64,000 nt of DNA from Xylaria sp. FL1777 (GCA_022578965.1 MU400686.1:23458-87457); one strand, 5' to 3'. Shown: positions 1 to 13,341, counted from the first letter of the stretch. Program-made: numbers and translations. Notes: a model not told the origin generated them from the sequence alone.

Positions 1-2415
1 ATAGCTATTAAATTTATTATTTTTATTATTGCTATTATTATTATTACCTTTAAGCTAAAAGTAATTAAAAGTAATATAGCTAAGTTATTTATAGTTATAA
101 CAAGTAAAGTTTTTATAAAAGTTTAAATTTAAACTACTTTTATTATTATTTTAAAGTTAATTTAAAAAAGTTCTAAAAATATAATAGTTTTTTAAAATAT
201 AAGTATTATTGTTATTACTTTAGTTATTTATATATCTTTAGTTTTAATACTAGTTATAACCTTTATTATTATTGCTTTTATAGTATTAGTTTTAGCTTTT
301 ATAGCTATTATTACTTTTATAAAATCTTTAGTTATTATTATTATAATTATTGTTATAATTATTGCTTTTGTAAAAATAGTTTTAACTATTAAAACTAGTA
401 TTATTGTTTTTGCAGCTAGTATTAATATGCTAATTACTAGTTTAGTTTTGCTTAGTATTTAAGGTTAATTTACTAATAATTTAAGTAACGTTTAACTTTA
501 GTTTTTTTTTATTATAGTTTAAGCGTTATTTTTTAGTTATTAGTTTTTAGCGTTATTATATAGCATTAACTATATTAGCTCGTATAGTTAGCAATAAGTT
601 ATAATAATTTATTAGCTTTTGCTAAAATAATACACTTAGTTTTTAGTAATATAATAAAGCTTTTTTATTTTTGTTTTAGCAAACATTTTAAAGTTTAATG
701 TTAATAAAGTATTAATTAAACAGTTTTAAGTTTTAGTTAGCTTATTAACTTGCTTGTTTTAATTGTATGCTTATATTAGCTTATAAAAAAGCAAACTGCT
801 TAAGCGAGGTTTTAATTTAGTTTAAAAATACCTTTTAGTTAATCTTAAATCGTTTTTTTTTTAGGGTTAATAACTTTTGCAATACTAATTAATAAGCATT
901 TTTATAGTTTTAATTTATATTGCTATGCATATATAAAATCTTGTTCTTATTACAACAGAATTTCTAATTAGCTCTTTTAAAAATAGTTTAAAATTTTTTT
1001 ACCTACTTTAGCTAGTATTAATAAATAAATTCCATACTAAAAAAGTTATAGTTAAACTTTAATAATTAGCTAAAATTAGCATTTTTAAATAAGTAGCACT
1101 AATAGTAATATAAACAATTTTAATATAATTAATATTTAGGTTTTTTTTAATTATGCTTTTTATTAAAGCTAGAAAATAAAAAGTTGTTATTATTACTAAA
1201 ATCCTTATATTTTTGTTTTTAACCTAAGTTGCAAAATCATTTTTTAAAGTTTAAAAAGTTCCTTTGTTTTTCTAAAAATATTATTTTTTAGTTTTTTCGT
1301 TTATTTAATTATAAAGTAAAAATAATACGAACTATTTTTAATTTTAAGGCAATTTGTTTGCTTTTATTTTTTTGCTGCGTAACTTATTGCTTTAGCTTTT
1401 TAATTTTAGCTAAAAGCTATGCAATCTATATTTACAACAGTTAAGTATTAGCACTTAAAGCACTAAATAATTATTATTTGCTTAAGCTTAGTTTTAAAAA
1501 TAATTTGTGCTAAGTTTGTCCTTAGTTCATTATTAAAGTTTGTTCTAAAAAAAGGCTATTAAACATAGCACTAGCTTATATAATTAGTTAATATTTAGCT
1601 ATTTTATAGTATAACAAAGTATTATAAGTAACTTTATTTTAAGAAGCTTTAAAATTATTACAGAAAGTATAAAGCATTAAAAGTTAAATATAATAATTAA
1701 TATATCTCTAGTTTTATAATAAGTATTTAACAAAACTAAAGCTTGAAAAAAAGAAAAAACTCCCATAAAATGGGTATAAAAAGGATATTCCATATATACA
1801 TATAACCTGTGACATGTGCTAAGGTACTTAAGTAGCCTAATTATGACATTGCTTTAATTTTATAATAATTTTAAAAAAGTTTTATAATTTATTTAAAATT
1901 TTTAATACTAACAAAACAAAACTATTGCTATAATTAAAGCAAAAAAACTTTATTATTAAGCTAAAAAAAAACATAATTATATTTTATTTTTTTATATATT
2001 TATTAGCTTAAAATAAGCTAAAAAAGCTATAAAAATAGCTTAATAAAATACTAAAAGCAAAAAAAATTAAAAGATTTATTAGTTTTATTAGCGCTTTAAT
2101 TCTTTTTATACTTAAAAAAAATAAAAGCTTATGTTTATATATAAACTATAAAAAACTTAACTAAGTTATATATAAAAATTAATATATTTTATTATTTATT
2201 TTAAAGCTGCTTAATAAAATCTTAAAAGCTAAAATCTTTAGTAAAATTAACTTTAAAAATATTTATTATTACTTATATATTTTAAAAAAAATAAGTAAAA
2301 AATAGCATTTTATATATGTTATAACTACTATAAATTTTTAGTTATACTTATAAGTTTATTAAATGTTTTTATTATTTTTTAAAATTATATATAAAAAATA
2401 CTTAATAATATAATA
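1..2415. other. Unclassified AT-rich, RIP-degenerate DNA
   Basis: No gene or assignable element is visible. The first 450 bases are low-complexity, rich in TTA/TTAT runs. From about 1370 to 1800 the plus strand reads fairly openly if stops are taken as Q or W, suggesting a degraded element coding region, but I recognise no family. The stretch flanks Copia element E1 and is presumably the older DNA into which E1 inserted at taata. It may be continuous with 11895-12846 and 20546-23081. Confidence 0.6.
1741..1848. repeat. Possible LTR edge or unmutated island
   Basis: This short stretch is visibly richer in G and C than its surroundings. It ends in ATGACA, whose reverse complement begins TGTCATAATTAGGCTAC, a typical LTR-like terminus. 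No partner copy or TSD was found in the window, so it is only a candidate LTR remnant, perhaps on the minus strand. Confidence 0.2.
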
Positions 2416-2702
2416 TATTGAAATAATTAGTTATTAGTTATAACTTTTATATATAATACATATAATAGGTTTTATATAAAGATTACTTTATGTAAAAGCT
2501 ATTATATAAACTAAAGTAATTTTAGTGTTAGCTTAGCTTATATGCTAGCAAAGTTTTTATATATAAAAGAAAACCTTTGCTTTATACGAACTTTTTTTTC
2601 TTTTAAACATATAAAATATAAATAGCTTATAATATAAAGATTATTATACTTTGTTTTAGTATATATATATTAAACGTATAATTATATAAAGCTTATTTAA
2701 TA
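2416..2702 (+). repeat. 5' LTR of Copia E1
   Basis: This 287-bp LTR begins tattgaaataa (from TGTTGAAATAA) and ends aata (from AACA). It has the same length as 11608-11894 and 23082-23368, and the differences seen are almost all transitions. TGTTGAAAT is a common Copia LTR start. Confidence 0.92.
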
Positions 2703-2934
2703 TTAATTAGTAGTTATATTTGCATTTTTAACTTATTTGCAACAAACTATAAATTAGCTAAAGTAATAATAAAGTTATATAATATACTTTTATTTTAACT
2801 TATTAAAAAAAGATTTGTTTTTTATATTATGCTTGTTTTTTTTTTAACGTATATATATATTGTTTAGTTTATTTTTTTTAATTAGCTAAAGTAAGCATAT
2901 ATAAAAAAAAAAAAAAAAAATTTAATTTATTTAT

Positions 2935-3212
2935 TGTTATAACGTTATAATTCTGCGGTAAAATATAGTATTAACTAGGAATACACCTTAATTATTAGCT
3001 AAAAAAGTAAAAGTAGTTTAGCTAGCTAAGTTATAACATAAACCTTTTTTTAGTGGGCTAAATCCGGTGAAACCACACTAGATCTAATAAAGTAATTAAT
3101 AAGCTGCTTACTTAGCAATAAAGTTATAGCTACTATATTACTTATATACTAATTATATAATATTTACAATATACGTATAGCTTGTAGCTTTTATAAGCCA
3201 TAAAGCATAACT
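2935..3212. repeat. Left LTR of the nested short element
   Basis: 278 bp, starting TGTTATAACG. It is less RIP-altered than its partner, keeping stretches such as GTGGGCTAAATCCGGTG. It is paired with 4757-5034. Confidence 0.85.
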
Positions 3213-4756
3213 ACTTCTCTTAATCTTTGTTTACTATATAATTTGTATAGTTACAAAAAATTTCCATAAGGGTCATTACTTTAATTCTCTTTATTGCAAT
3301 AAAATTTAATATAATCCTTGTATAGCAACAGTATATAAACCTTTACTTAGTAAGCTAATAATTTATACCTTTTACACTTATTATGCTAACAACGCTTTAA
3401 ACGCTTTTTTTTAATAAAATTAGCTGCTATTTGTCCTTTTAATATCTAAATAGTTATAATAATTAAAAGCATAAAAAATCTAGCTAGCATAAAAAGCCAC
3501 TTAACGCGTTTAACTTAGTTAAGTTCTAATAACCTAATATTCATAAATATAATACTTGTTATACTACTTATATTTATATGCGCTAGCTTATATTCACTTT
3601 TATAACCACTACTTAGCTAAAGCAATAGCTTAACAAATTTATTATAATTATCTAAAATAACCTTATAATCTTTTAACTTAGCTTATAGCTTAAAAAACAA
3701 CGCAGCATATAGCTTTTATATACAAAAAGCATCTAGTTAAATAAAAATACCTACATCCTAGCTATTTTTCTCCCAATTTATAAAAAACGTACGTATTAAA
3801 TTAATATCTTTTATATTTATAGCTTTTAGCTTATATAACGCTTGTATAATCTTGTTTAAATTATAATATATACGTTATAAAGCTTTTATAATCTTTAAAA
3901 AGTTCCACTTGGTCTTATTTACAGCAAATAACTATAAGCATACAATCTGTTGTACTTTTTAATTAAAACGGCCGTATATATACATAAACTTTGCTTTTGC
4001 TAACCTAATTGCTTTACTGTTAACGTCAAGTTTGCCCTCTAACATAAAAAGCCACACATTAAACTTAGCTAAACCAATCAACAAAAAGGAGTTTAATAAT
4101 ACAAAACAAAGCTTACAAATCAAAAAAGCAGCCATATTAACATTTTAAGTAACTTAAAGCTTTACTACCTTAGCAGCATAAATAGCCTTTAACTATTTAA
4201 TCTAATAAATAAAAGCTTTATAAAAGTATTAATAAGTTGCAATAAAAGTATCATAAAAGTATTATACTGTAGCTTATATTAAGCCTTAGATTTATTAAAG
4301 GGTTAAACTCTTAGCCATAGTTCCAAATATACTATATAATAAAAACAACAGCAATTAAAGTATAAAATAAAAGTATATATATAAAAAAGTACACGCGATA
4401 TATAATGAGTTCGTTTAACAAAAAGCAAACAAAAAAAAAAAAAAAGCAGTCTAACAAAAGGCAAACCTAATAAAAAACTCCAAGCAAAACACCAAACAAG
4501 CACGCAAAAACAACTTTATATATAAATCAAAGCTGTTTTTATTACAAGTTTGTTTTATAAAAGCTTTATACTAATACTAAAACAAAGAATTCGCAGCAAA
4601 ATATTCATTAAAAAGCAAACAAAAAAAAAAAATACCAATATAAACGCAAAATACTTCTAGTTATATATAAAATATACTAAAAAACAGGTATTTTTAGCTA
4701 TAGCTAGCATAAATACAAAATTTAGCTACTAATAGCCTTCTCAAAAAACTAATAAT

Positions 4757-5034
4757 TATTACAACGTTATAATCCTGCAGTAAAATATAATATTAACTAA
4801 AAATACACTTTAATTATTAGCTAAAAAAGTAAAAATAGTTTAGCTAGCTAAGTTATAGCGTAGACCTTTTTCTAGTAAGCTAGATCTAGTAAAGCCACAC
4901 TAGGTTTAATAAAGTAATTAGTAAGCTACTTACTTAGCAATGAAGTTATAGCTATTACACCACTTACATACTAATTATACAATATTTATAATATATGTAT
5001 AGCTTATAGCCCTTATAAGCCATAAAACATAACT
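4757..5034. repeat. Right LTR of the nested short element
   Basis: 278 bp, same length as the left LTR, with differences mainly C/T and G/A. It is followed directly by the tttac copy of the target duplication. Confidence 0.85.
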
Positions 5035-5339
5035 TTTACGTATAAAAGCTAAACTTTTAACTTATTTATTAATACTAAAAACAAAATAAAAAAAATAGCA
5101 AGCAATTTTATTATTTTTTTAACTATATTGCTATATAAACATTAAGTAATATATTAACTATATTGCTATATAAAAGCAAAACAGCAATTTATATAACTTA
5201 AATATAAAATTAAATATATTATATAATTTAATTAAATTTATTATGTTTTAAAAAAACAAATAATTGCTTATAATGCTTTTAAAGTTAAAGCTAGTTATTT
5301 TTATATATAAAACCTTAGCTAAAAATGTTTTAATAAGCA

Positions 5340-8300
5340 TATAATAAATAAATGTTTAAATTAATTTTAAAATATAAAGCTAAAAAATTAATTTTAGCTA
5401 TATAATTAAAATTAAGCTAAATATTAAGCTAGTATTTTATTATATTAACTATTTATATTTTTATAAACTACTGGATTATTTTTAAAAAAAGTTTATTAAA
5501 ACTTTTAAAAAATAAACAGAAAATTATTTTTAAGAAATTTATTAAAGCATATAAAACGCTTTGCTTAAAAACCTTAAGTTAAAAAAAATTTACTTTATAT
5601 TAAAAATAACTATTATTTAAAAGCTTATAAAAATAGCTTATAAAAATTTTATAATTAAAAAATTAAAAAAACTATTAAATATTTATTATATAATAATTAT
5701 TTAACTATTAATAATATTTTTAACATTAAACTAATAGCTAAATATTTTTTTATATAATAGTTAAAACTTTTTAAACTATTTATATACTAAATTACCTTTT
5801 AAAAACCTAAGTTTTAACGTATAATTTTAAACATAATAACATAAATACTAATTATAATTAATTTAGCTAAATATTAAACATTAGAATTTTTTTAAGCTAT
5901 TTGATTTTTATATAATAAACATAAGCTATAAATTAATTTTTTAACTAATATATAAATATTTTGTTTAATATTATTTATTATAAATATTAAAACAAAAAAT
6001 ATATATTTATATAATATTAAATTTAGCTATTAAAAGTATATTTTTTAACTTACTTTTAATAAAGTTTATATAAAACAAATTTATATTTTTTAATAAATAT
6101 ATTACTTTTTAAAAAAGCTAAAACTTAAGCTAAAATTATATAAGTAAGCTATATAACTTATTATATAATAAAGCTTGTTTATTTATTATTGCTTGCTAAT
6201 ATATTAAAATTATAAAAAACTAATATTATATTATATTTTTATATATTTTAAAAAGTTATATAAAGAACTTTTTTATTAACTATATTAGTTTAAACAAAAC
6301 TTAAAAAAAAATATATTATATAATAAATACTTATTTTAATATTAATATAAACTATAGCTAATATTAAGCTAACTAAATAATAGTTTTTTTTATATAAATA
6401 AAAAAAAAAAACTTAAACTTAGCTTTATATAAAATATTTAAATTAATGCTTAATAAGCTTAAAAAAACATAATAAACGTTTAATGCTAATTATTAAAGCA
6501 AAATTTAATTAAATATAAACGTTATATAAGTATATTAAAGTATATTAAAGTTAGCTATAACATTAATTTTTTAAAAACTTATATATAAAAAATTTTTTGT
6601 TAATTTATAAGTATATTTATATATAACGTTAAATAATATAATAAAAACTTTTATATAAAAAAACAATAAATTATATTTTATAAACTAAAAATATAATTAT
6701 AACTATATAAAAAATTAATAACTTAAATTTATACTAAAGTTATTAAATTAACTAATTAAATAATTAAACTATTTTTAAAGCTATAACTAAAAAAACTAAA
6801 ACTTTTATATAAACAAGAAATGCTTTATTTGCTAAAAAAAAAGCTGCTAGTTAATATGCTATACTTCTTAAAAAAAAGCTTATATAAAAAACGTATTTTT
6901 TAATTCGTAAAAAATAATTTATAACTAAAAACTTATTTTAAAAAAATTCTTTTTATACGTAATAAAATATAAAAAATATCTAAAGTTAAACAACAGTACT
7001 AAAAATATTAATAAAAAATTTAGTAATTAAACTACTTAATATTTAATAAATAGCATATTTTTTTATTATATAACAAAGGAAAATATTTAAAACTATAAAA
7101 TAATAGTGCTATATAATTAGTTTATATTAAGTAATTATTATTATATAAATTACTAAAGTAAACTTTAAAATATTAATGCTTTTAATTATTTAATAATAAA
7201 AAAAGCTTAATTAAAAGTATACTTTTAAATATATTTTTATATAAAAGTTAGTTAAACTTTAAATAGCGCTTATATTTGTTTTAGTAAAAGTAATACTATA
7301 AGTACTATAAATATTATATAAATAAGAAACGCTTTTAGTATAACTATATATTATATTTTAAATATTTTCCTTTTTTTTTATTTTTATTAAAAAATATTAA
7401 TTGCTTAAAAGCATACTTTAATAACATAAAAAATATTATTATATAATAAAACAAAAAAACTATTTTTATTATATAAAAATAAAAACACTTGTTTTTTAAT
7501 ATTAGCTTATATAAAGCAAGTTTATATTTTATAAAAATAAAACTTTAAAAGCTTTATAAATGCTTTAAATATTTTTATATAAAAAAATTATATAATATGC
7601 TTAGTTATATAAGCTATAATATTAATTGTTTTACTTTAAAAAAAATCTAGAAGTTTTGCTATTATTACTAATTATATAACTAAGCACTTTATTGTTTTAA
7701 GTTTATAATTAAAAATAATTGCAATTTTAATTATAAAGTTATAATTAATGCTATATAAATAAATAATAAATAAGTTTTATATATAATTAATATAGCTATA
7801 TTATTTTAAGCAGCTATATTTTTAAAATTTATGTTTATATAAAATGCTTAAAAAGCTTTATATAAATGCTAAATTAATATATATAAAAAACTTTTAAACT
7901 ATATTATATATAACTTTAATATAAACTTTTTATTTAAAGAATTTTAAAACTAAGCTAAAATTATAAATATAAAGTACTAAAAAATACTTATTAAAGCTTA
8001 TTAAGCTATTAACAAAATAAAAAAAGTATATAAACGTTTTTATTATATATATAATATATTAAAAGCTAAACTAAGTTATTATATAACAAATAAGTTAATT
8101 TTATAAATAGTAATTAAAGCTTTAAATAATATTATAAAGCTTAATAGCTTAGTTTTAATGCTTTTTATATTTAAGGCATATTTAAAATTTAATTAAAACT
8201 TTTTTTTTTTTGCTAAATATTATACAAAAAGCTAAAGCAATTAAAAAAGCTATAAAAATGCTTTATAAAAAACAAGCAAAAGTTAAAATTAGCTATGTAA

Positions 8301-8744
8301 TTTATAAACGTAATAAGCTAGCTTTATATAAAGTATTATTTTTATTTTTACGCAATAAAATCTTTATATAGCATAAAAAACAAAGCTAAAAAAAACTATA
8401 CGAAATATAATTAATTAAAAAACTTAATATAATTATTAATTTTATAAACAGCTTAATTTACTTTAAATAAATATAAGTTAAGCTATACTATTATATAATT
8501 AAACATACTTTAATAAATAGTAAAAAAAAAAATATAACTGCTATAAAATTAGCTATAAAACTAGCTATATAAAAAAAACGCAAAAAACTTAAAAAAGCTA
8601 AAAACTTTTTTATAGCGTTTATATAAAATATTAGTAACTTATTTTTAATTTTAAAAAAAAAACAAAACTATGCTTTAGTAGTAAAATTATGTAAAAATAG
8701 CATTATTAGCACTTTTAGCGTTTTATTTAAAAAATTAAACGCTA
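5340..8744 (+). pseudogene. Copia E1 5' internal region (gag to integrase), degenerate
   Basis: This is the internal region upstream of the recognisable reverse transcriptase. It matches 40487-44130 of the second Copia copy almost base for base, apart from transitions. By Copia order it should hold gag, protease and integrase. Reading stops back as Q or W gives a long lysine-rich open stretch from about 7950 to 8740 that leads straight into the reverse transcriptase, consistent with the integrase C-terminus and linker. I could not see unambiguous gag or integrase catalytic motifs, so those assignments rest on position only. Confidence 0.55.
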
Positions 8745-9180
8745 TAAAAATTAATAACTTTATTATATAAAGTGTTTTTTAGTTCGTAAAATATAATTTA
8801 AACAAACATAATAATATTTAAATTTTTAAGTTTTGCTTTATATAAAAAATCAAAAAAAAAACAACTAAGCTATATAAAAAGTTTAAATTAATTATATAAA
8901 GCTATAATAATATAAAAAAAAAAACTATATTAACTTAATTGCTAATAATTTAGCAAATAAACTAATAGCTATTATTAGCTTTAAGCCTTTTGCTAATTTA
9001 AGACTTTAATGCTTTAAGCAAGCTTTTAAATATTATATAAGCGTATATATAATTAAAAAACAAGCTTGCATAAAAGATTTTTGCATAATTACTTTTTAAA
9101 CTTGTTTTAAAGTATTTTAAAAAAACTATTATATAAATTATATAATTATTATATAGCTTAGCTACATTAAAACTATATTA
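8745..9180 (+). pseudogene. Copia E1 reverse transcriptase remnant
   Basis: Plus-strand translation with stops read as Q or W gives the start of a fungal Copia reverse transcriptase. Around 8745-8800 lies a stretch matching '..GVF.F..YN.NKHNNIRIFKS', followed by 'RLVIQSYND.GK' and 'TILTQSPTIQR.SQRLLLAL' up to about 8995. These match the known family motifs: gain-of-function linker, VNEIKGK block, then the palm core. Stops and C-to-T/G-to-A changes are scattered throughout, so it cannot encode enzyme. The second copy of the element is split by a LINE shortly after the matching point. Confidence 0.85.
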
Positions 9181-9299
9181 GTTTAAAACTTACTACTAAT
9201 ATTACTATAAAAAACTTAGTATAATAGTCTTTATATATAACTTATATTTGTTGTTTATATTAGAACTTTTGTATAAATTTAGTATTATAAGTTTATAAA

Positions 9300-10220
9300 T
9301 AAATAATACGTTTAGCTTTGCTATACTTAAATTTTTAGCGAAAAAAAAACGTAAGTTATATAAAGCAAAGTTTTATATAAAACTAAAAAAAACTTTATAA
9401 CAAGATTACTTTATTAAATTTAATAGTAGTTAAGTTATTTTTTTGTATAAAAAAAATATAACGCTTATATAAAAAAGTTAAGCAAACTAACTACCTTTAA
9501 TTAACTTTTATACAAAAAATGCTATATAGCAATATATTTTTTAATATATACGTAATGCTTATATAAACAGCATTTATTAATTAAAAGCTATATATAACTT
9601 TATAGCTACTGCTTAAATAACTAACTTAACATTAATAAATGTTAAAAATTTAAACTATAAAGTTAAATAGCAAATAAATAATTATAACTACGGATTAATG
9701 TTTATATTTTTAAACTTAAGCTATATAAAACTATTTATTTTTATAAACAGTTTATTTGCAAATAATACTAATATAACTTTATAACTTAGATTTATTATTA
9801 TACTTATAATAAAGCATTATATAAAAAAAAACCTAGCTTTTAAAATTAAAAGAAACATTATATATTAAAACTTTAGTAAGTATAAGTAAATAATATAAAG
9901 TATATTAGCTAACAAATTATATAACATAATAAATAGCTTTAATAACACTATAGCTTTTTATATAACGCTTTAGAAAATTATAGCTATGCTAAAAATACTT
10001 TTAATTTTTACTATATTATATTTAAACTTGAAATTATTATATAACTGTTTAATAAAGCTAAAAACTACCTAAAAAGAACGCCTTATAATTAATATTATAT
10101 TACTTAAAAAGTTATATAAAAAAAAAAGATTTTTAATATATAATAAATTAATAGCAAAAATAATTTAGCTAACGCGTTTATAAAAAAAACACTAAACTAA
10201 GCGCTAAAGACATTAATATT
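9300..10220 (+). pseudogene. Copia E1 reverse transcriptase C-terminus and RNase H remnant
   Basis: Downstream of the palm, the plus strand reads through a degraded Copia C-terminal half. Near 9600 there is a match to the 'GAYIASVCQPEA' block. At 9730-9780 the RNase H motif FTDxSFANN appears as FINSLFANN, with the catalytic D changed to N. Near 9900-9950 is 'SVLASELY' as SILANKLY, and at 10028-10070 'SLYDCLVKLGTTQ' appears with Y/L and K/Q changes. The order and spacing follow the fungal Copia RNase H. It is multiply interrupted and non-functional. Confidence 0.88.
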
Positions 10221-11032
10221 TATAAACTAACTAACTATATAAATAAAAGCATTTATAAAAAAGAAATAAAAATAACTTTTATATAAACAAATTAAAAAAA
10301 AAAAGTTAAAAGAATACTTTTATACAAAAATTATTATAATAATTATATAATAAGTAAAAAAGCAATAAGCAAATATATTTAACTTTAAAAAAACTACTAA
10401 AAACTATAAAATATTGCAAATTTTATATTTTCTTTTATACGATTATCTTTTAAGCTATATATAAGTGCTTAATATTTTTTTTTACTTTTTTTACTAAACT
10501 ACTATATAATATTTAACCTTTTTTTATTTATTTAAGTATAATAATTATAATAAGCACTATATAATTACTAAACGTACGCAATATATATATTACTTTAAAA
10601 TTTTATTACTTATTAATAACTTTAAAATAAAAAGCTTTTGTAGTTTATACAAGTATTTTAGCTATATAAAGCAACTATAGTGCTATATAACTAAATAAAT
10701 ATTGCACAAAAGTAGCCTTTATAACGAATTATTTAAGCTATAATAAAAATAATTAAAGCATTATATAAAATTTAAACCTTAATATTAACTAAAAGCATTA
10801 ATATAACTTAAAACTTATTACTTTTTATATAATAAACAATTATTAGCAAACTACTTAAATAATAAGCTATATAAAAAAAAAAACAAATATATATATTTAT
10901 ATATAGCAACTAAAAAAACAGTTAATTATTAAAATTATTAATTAGTAGTTATATAACGTTATAACTACTGTTTTAGCTTATAACACAAAGCTAATAACTG
11001 CTAATATTATACTATAATAAAGCAGTTATTAT

Positions 11033-11118
11033 ATAAGTATATATATGTATATATATAAGTATATATATAAAAATAACTAAGTGTAAAGCTGTTATAAGTA
11101 TATATATATGCGTATAAA
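11033..11118. repeat. (TA)n-rich simple repeat in the E1 3' region
   Basis: Two runs of alternating TATA with interspersed TATG lie between the Copia coding remnant and the 3' LTR. It is simple-sequence DNA with no further signal. Confidence 0.7.
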
Positions 11119-11607
11119 GCAGCTAATAGTAAAATAAGCAGCTATACAAAATAAAAAGTTTAAAGATATAAAAGCAACAAAAAGTACTACAAAATTCAGG
11201 CTTTTTTTATAAATAAAGCCTAGCTTTTATACTTTAGTATATTATTAAACTTGCTGCTATACAAAAAAAAAACCTTTAATTAACTTTAATATAAATTGCT
11301 TACTGCTAATACTTTACTTTATATTATTAGCTAATATTAATTAGCTATATAATAATAAAAATAAAGAACTTTAATTATATTAATAGCAACTAAACCGTAC
11401 AAAAGTTTAAGTGCTTTACTTAAAAAGTAATTACTTTTAAACTTAGGCTTTATATAACTATAAAGTTTAAAAAGAGCAAACATATAAGCACCTTTTTTTT
11501 TGCAAAAACTAAAGTACTAAATGTTTAACTTCCTATAAAACCATTCTTTTTATTTCTTTTAAATAACATTATACAAAAGGAATTATAACTAAAAAAAAAG
11601 TAGCTAG

Positions 11608-11894
11608 TGTTAAAATAACTAGTTATTAGTTATAACTTTTATATATAATACATATAATAAGTTTTGCATAAAGATTACTCTGTATAAAAGCTATTGCATA
11701 AACTAAAGTAATTTTAGTGTTAGCTTAGCTTGTATGCTAGCAAAGTTTTTACATATAAAAAAGAACTTTTGCTTTATATAAACCTTTTTTTCTTTTAAAC
11801 ATATAAAACATAAATAGCTTATAATACAAAGATTATTATACTTTATTTTAGCACATATGTGTTAAACGTATAATCGTATAAAGCTTATTTAACA
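11608..11894 (+). repeat. 3' LTR of Copia E1
   Basis: 287-bp LTR with intact TGTT...AACA ends, preceded by an A-rich tract (aaaaaaaaagtagctag) that fits a RIP-altered polypurine tract on the plus strand, and followed by the taata duplication. Confidence 0.92.
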
Positions 11895-12846
11895 TAATAA
11901 ATATATTTTATATTGCATATTTTTTAATAATATGTTTATTTTTTTTTTAAATAAAGATTTTTATATAAAATATATTTAAAACATTATTAAAAAACTATAA
12001 AAAGTAAAGCTATATGCTAAATTATTTAAGTGCTAATTTTATTAAAAAAAAATTAAATTTTTAAGTTATATTATTTTTAGCTAAAAAATTAAAATAAACT
12101 TTTTATATATAAATATTATTTAATAATAGCTTATATTAAATATTTATTAAATGTTATAATAATTTTTAAAGTTTTATAATTTTTATTGCTGTTTTATAAA
12201 CAAATAATTTTATATTGCTATATTTTTGTTTAAATATTTAAAAAAAAACATAACAAAAATAAAATAAAGTTAAATTTCTTTAAATAGTTTTAAAAGAAAA
12301 GCTTTTAAAAACTTTTAAAATATATTTCAGTAAGCCATTTTTTTTATATATTTTAACCTTAAAAAACAAATATAACTAAAAACTAATTTCTTTAAAGTAG
12401 CTTTTGCAAAAAATTTATTTTAACAAAATAATTAAAGTATTTTTAAATTAATTACGTTTTATTTTTAAAAGCTATTTAAAAAAAAATATAATATAATACG
12501 TTTAACTAAAAAATGCTTATAATAATAAATTGCTTTAAGCATTAGTAATATTATTTATAAAAAAGCAATTTATTAATTAAAATATTAATTAATTATATTA
12601 ACTTTTAAGCGTTTATAAAAACATTAAAGCTTAATAAAAAGCAAGCTTATTAATATTTATTATTAGCTTTTTTTTACTTTATTATTACATATTAAGCAAG
12701 CAAAAAAAATAAAGCTAATTTTTTTTTATGTTATTTTAATTATATAGCTATTTTGCTTAATAATATTAATATTTTTTTAACATTAAAAAAAAAATTTATA
12801 GTAATATAACAAATTAAAGTTTTTAATTTATATTTTAATATTTAAA
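11895..12846. other. Unclassified AT-rich DNA between two elements
   Basis: This stretch lies between Copia E1 and Gypsy A. It is A/T-rich with a few GCT/AGC islands, no readable frame on either strand and no repeat found elsewhere in the window. Gypsy A inserted at its right end at ttaaa. Confidence 0.6.
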
Positions 12847-13341
12847 TGTAACGGACTTGTTATACATTAATATAACAGGTTTGCTTTTGGGGTCTTGATT
12901 TATAGGTAACAATAAGATTCTTAACGGTAGTCCGTTAAAAAGGTTTTCGGAGTACTTTTACCACTATGCATTAATAGGGGTCTTAAAAGATTAAAAGTAA
13001 TAAATATATTAATGCTTAGCAGTTATAAAAAAATTAATAGCTAAAAAACTAGAACTAAGTAAATAATTAAATATAAGAAATACATAATTATATAAATAAA
13101 GAAAAAGTAAAAAAAGTAATAACTTTTTTTGGATTACTGCAAGTTTAGTAAGCACTAAATTACTATAAGCTTAATAAGCTTTAAATTACTATAAGCTTAG
13201 TAAGCTTTAAATTACTATAAGCTTAGTAAGCTAAATAAGTTATTATATAACTTTAGCTTTAGCTAGCAAAAAAAAAGGTATATAATATATATAAAAGCAT
13301 TAAGCTGCTTTAAAAACTACCTTTGTGCTAATTTTATAATA
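12847..13341 (-). repeat. Left LTR of Gypsy A (3' LTR on the minus strand)
   Basis: Starts TGTAACGGAC and ends tataata (from CGTAACA). It is identical in length to 20051-20545. The half nearest 12847 (about 256 bp) is shared with element B; the other half is not. Several G/C-rich motifs survive here that are lost in the partner LTR. Confidence 0.93.
13133..13232. repeat. 26-bp tandem repeat in the Gypsy A LTR, four units
   Basis: Four head-to-tail copies of a unit close to ATTACTATAAGCTTAGTAAG plus six bases. On the element strand they lie in U3, upstream of the expected promoter, so they may have been enhancer-like. The same array is at 20337-20436 and 52227-52330 (four units) and at 50289-50360 (three units). 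Confidence 0.85.

Larger units (their letters stand above)
2935..5034. mobile_element. Small non-autonomous LTR element nested in E1
   Basis: Two direct 278-bp repeats (2935-3212 and 4757-5034) enclose a 1544-bp internal region. The flanking 5-bp duplications are tttat (2930-2934) and tttac (5035-5039). The other Copia copy is uninterrupted at the matching point near 30500, which confirms insertion. The LTRs start TGTTATAACG but end CATAACT rather than the usual CA in both copies. No gag or pol motif is visible inside, so this resembles a short LTR element moved in trans. A purine-rich stretch next to the left LTR on the minus strand (AAAGATTAAGAGAAGT) hints at minus orientation, but this is weak. 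Confidence 0.85.
2416..11894 (+). mobile_element. Ty1/Copia LTR retrotransposon E1, complete but RIP-degraded
   Basis: Two 287-bp LTRs (2416-2702 and 11608-11894) bound this element. It is flanked by perfect 5-bp duplications taata (2411-2415 and 11895-11899). The LTRs read TGTT...AACA where least mutated. Just after the left LTR lies TTAATTAGTAG, which fits a primer-binding site TTGGTTAGTAG after RIP, so the element lies on the plus strand. Without the nested element at 2935-5034 it is about 7.4 kb. Reverse transcriptase and RNase H remnants at 8745-10220 match the fungal Copia family. All reading frames are broken by stops. A second copy (E2) starts at 23082. Confidence 0.93.

Noticed and set aside
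4303..4503. 66-codon minus-strand frame inside the short LTR element
   Set aside because: Low-complexity F/L/Y-rich product with no motif; it is likely a chance frame in AT-rich DNA.
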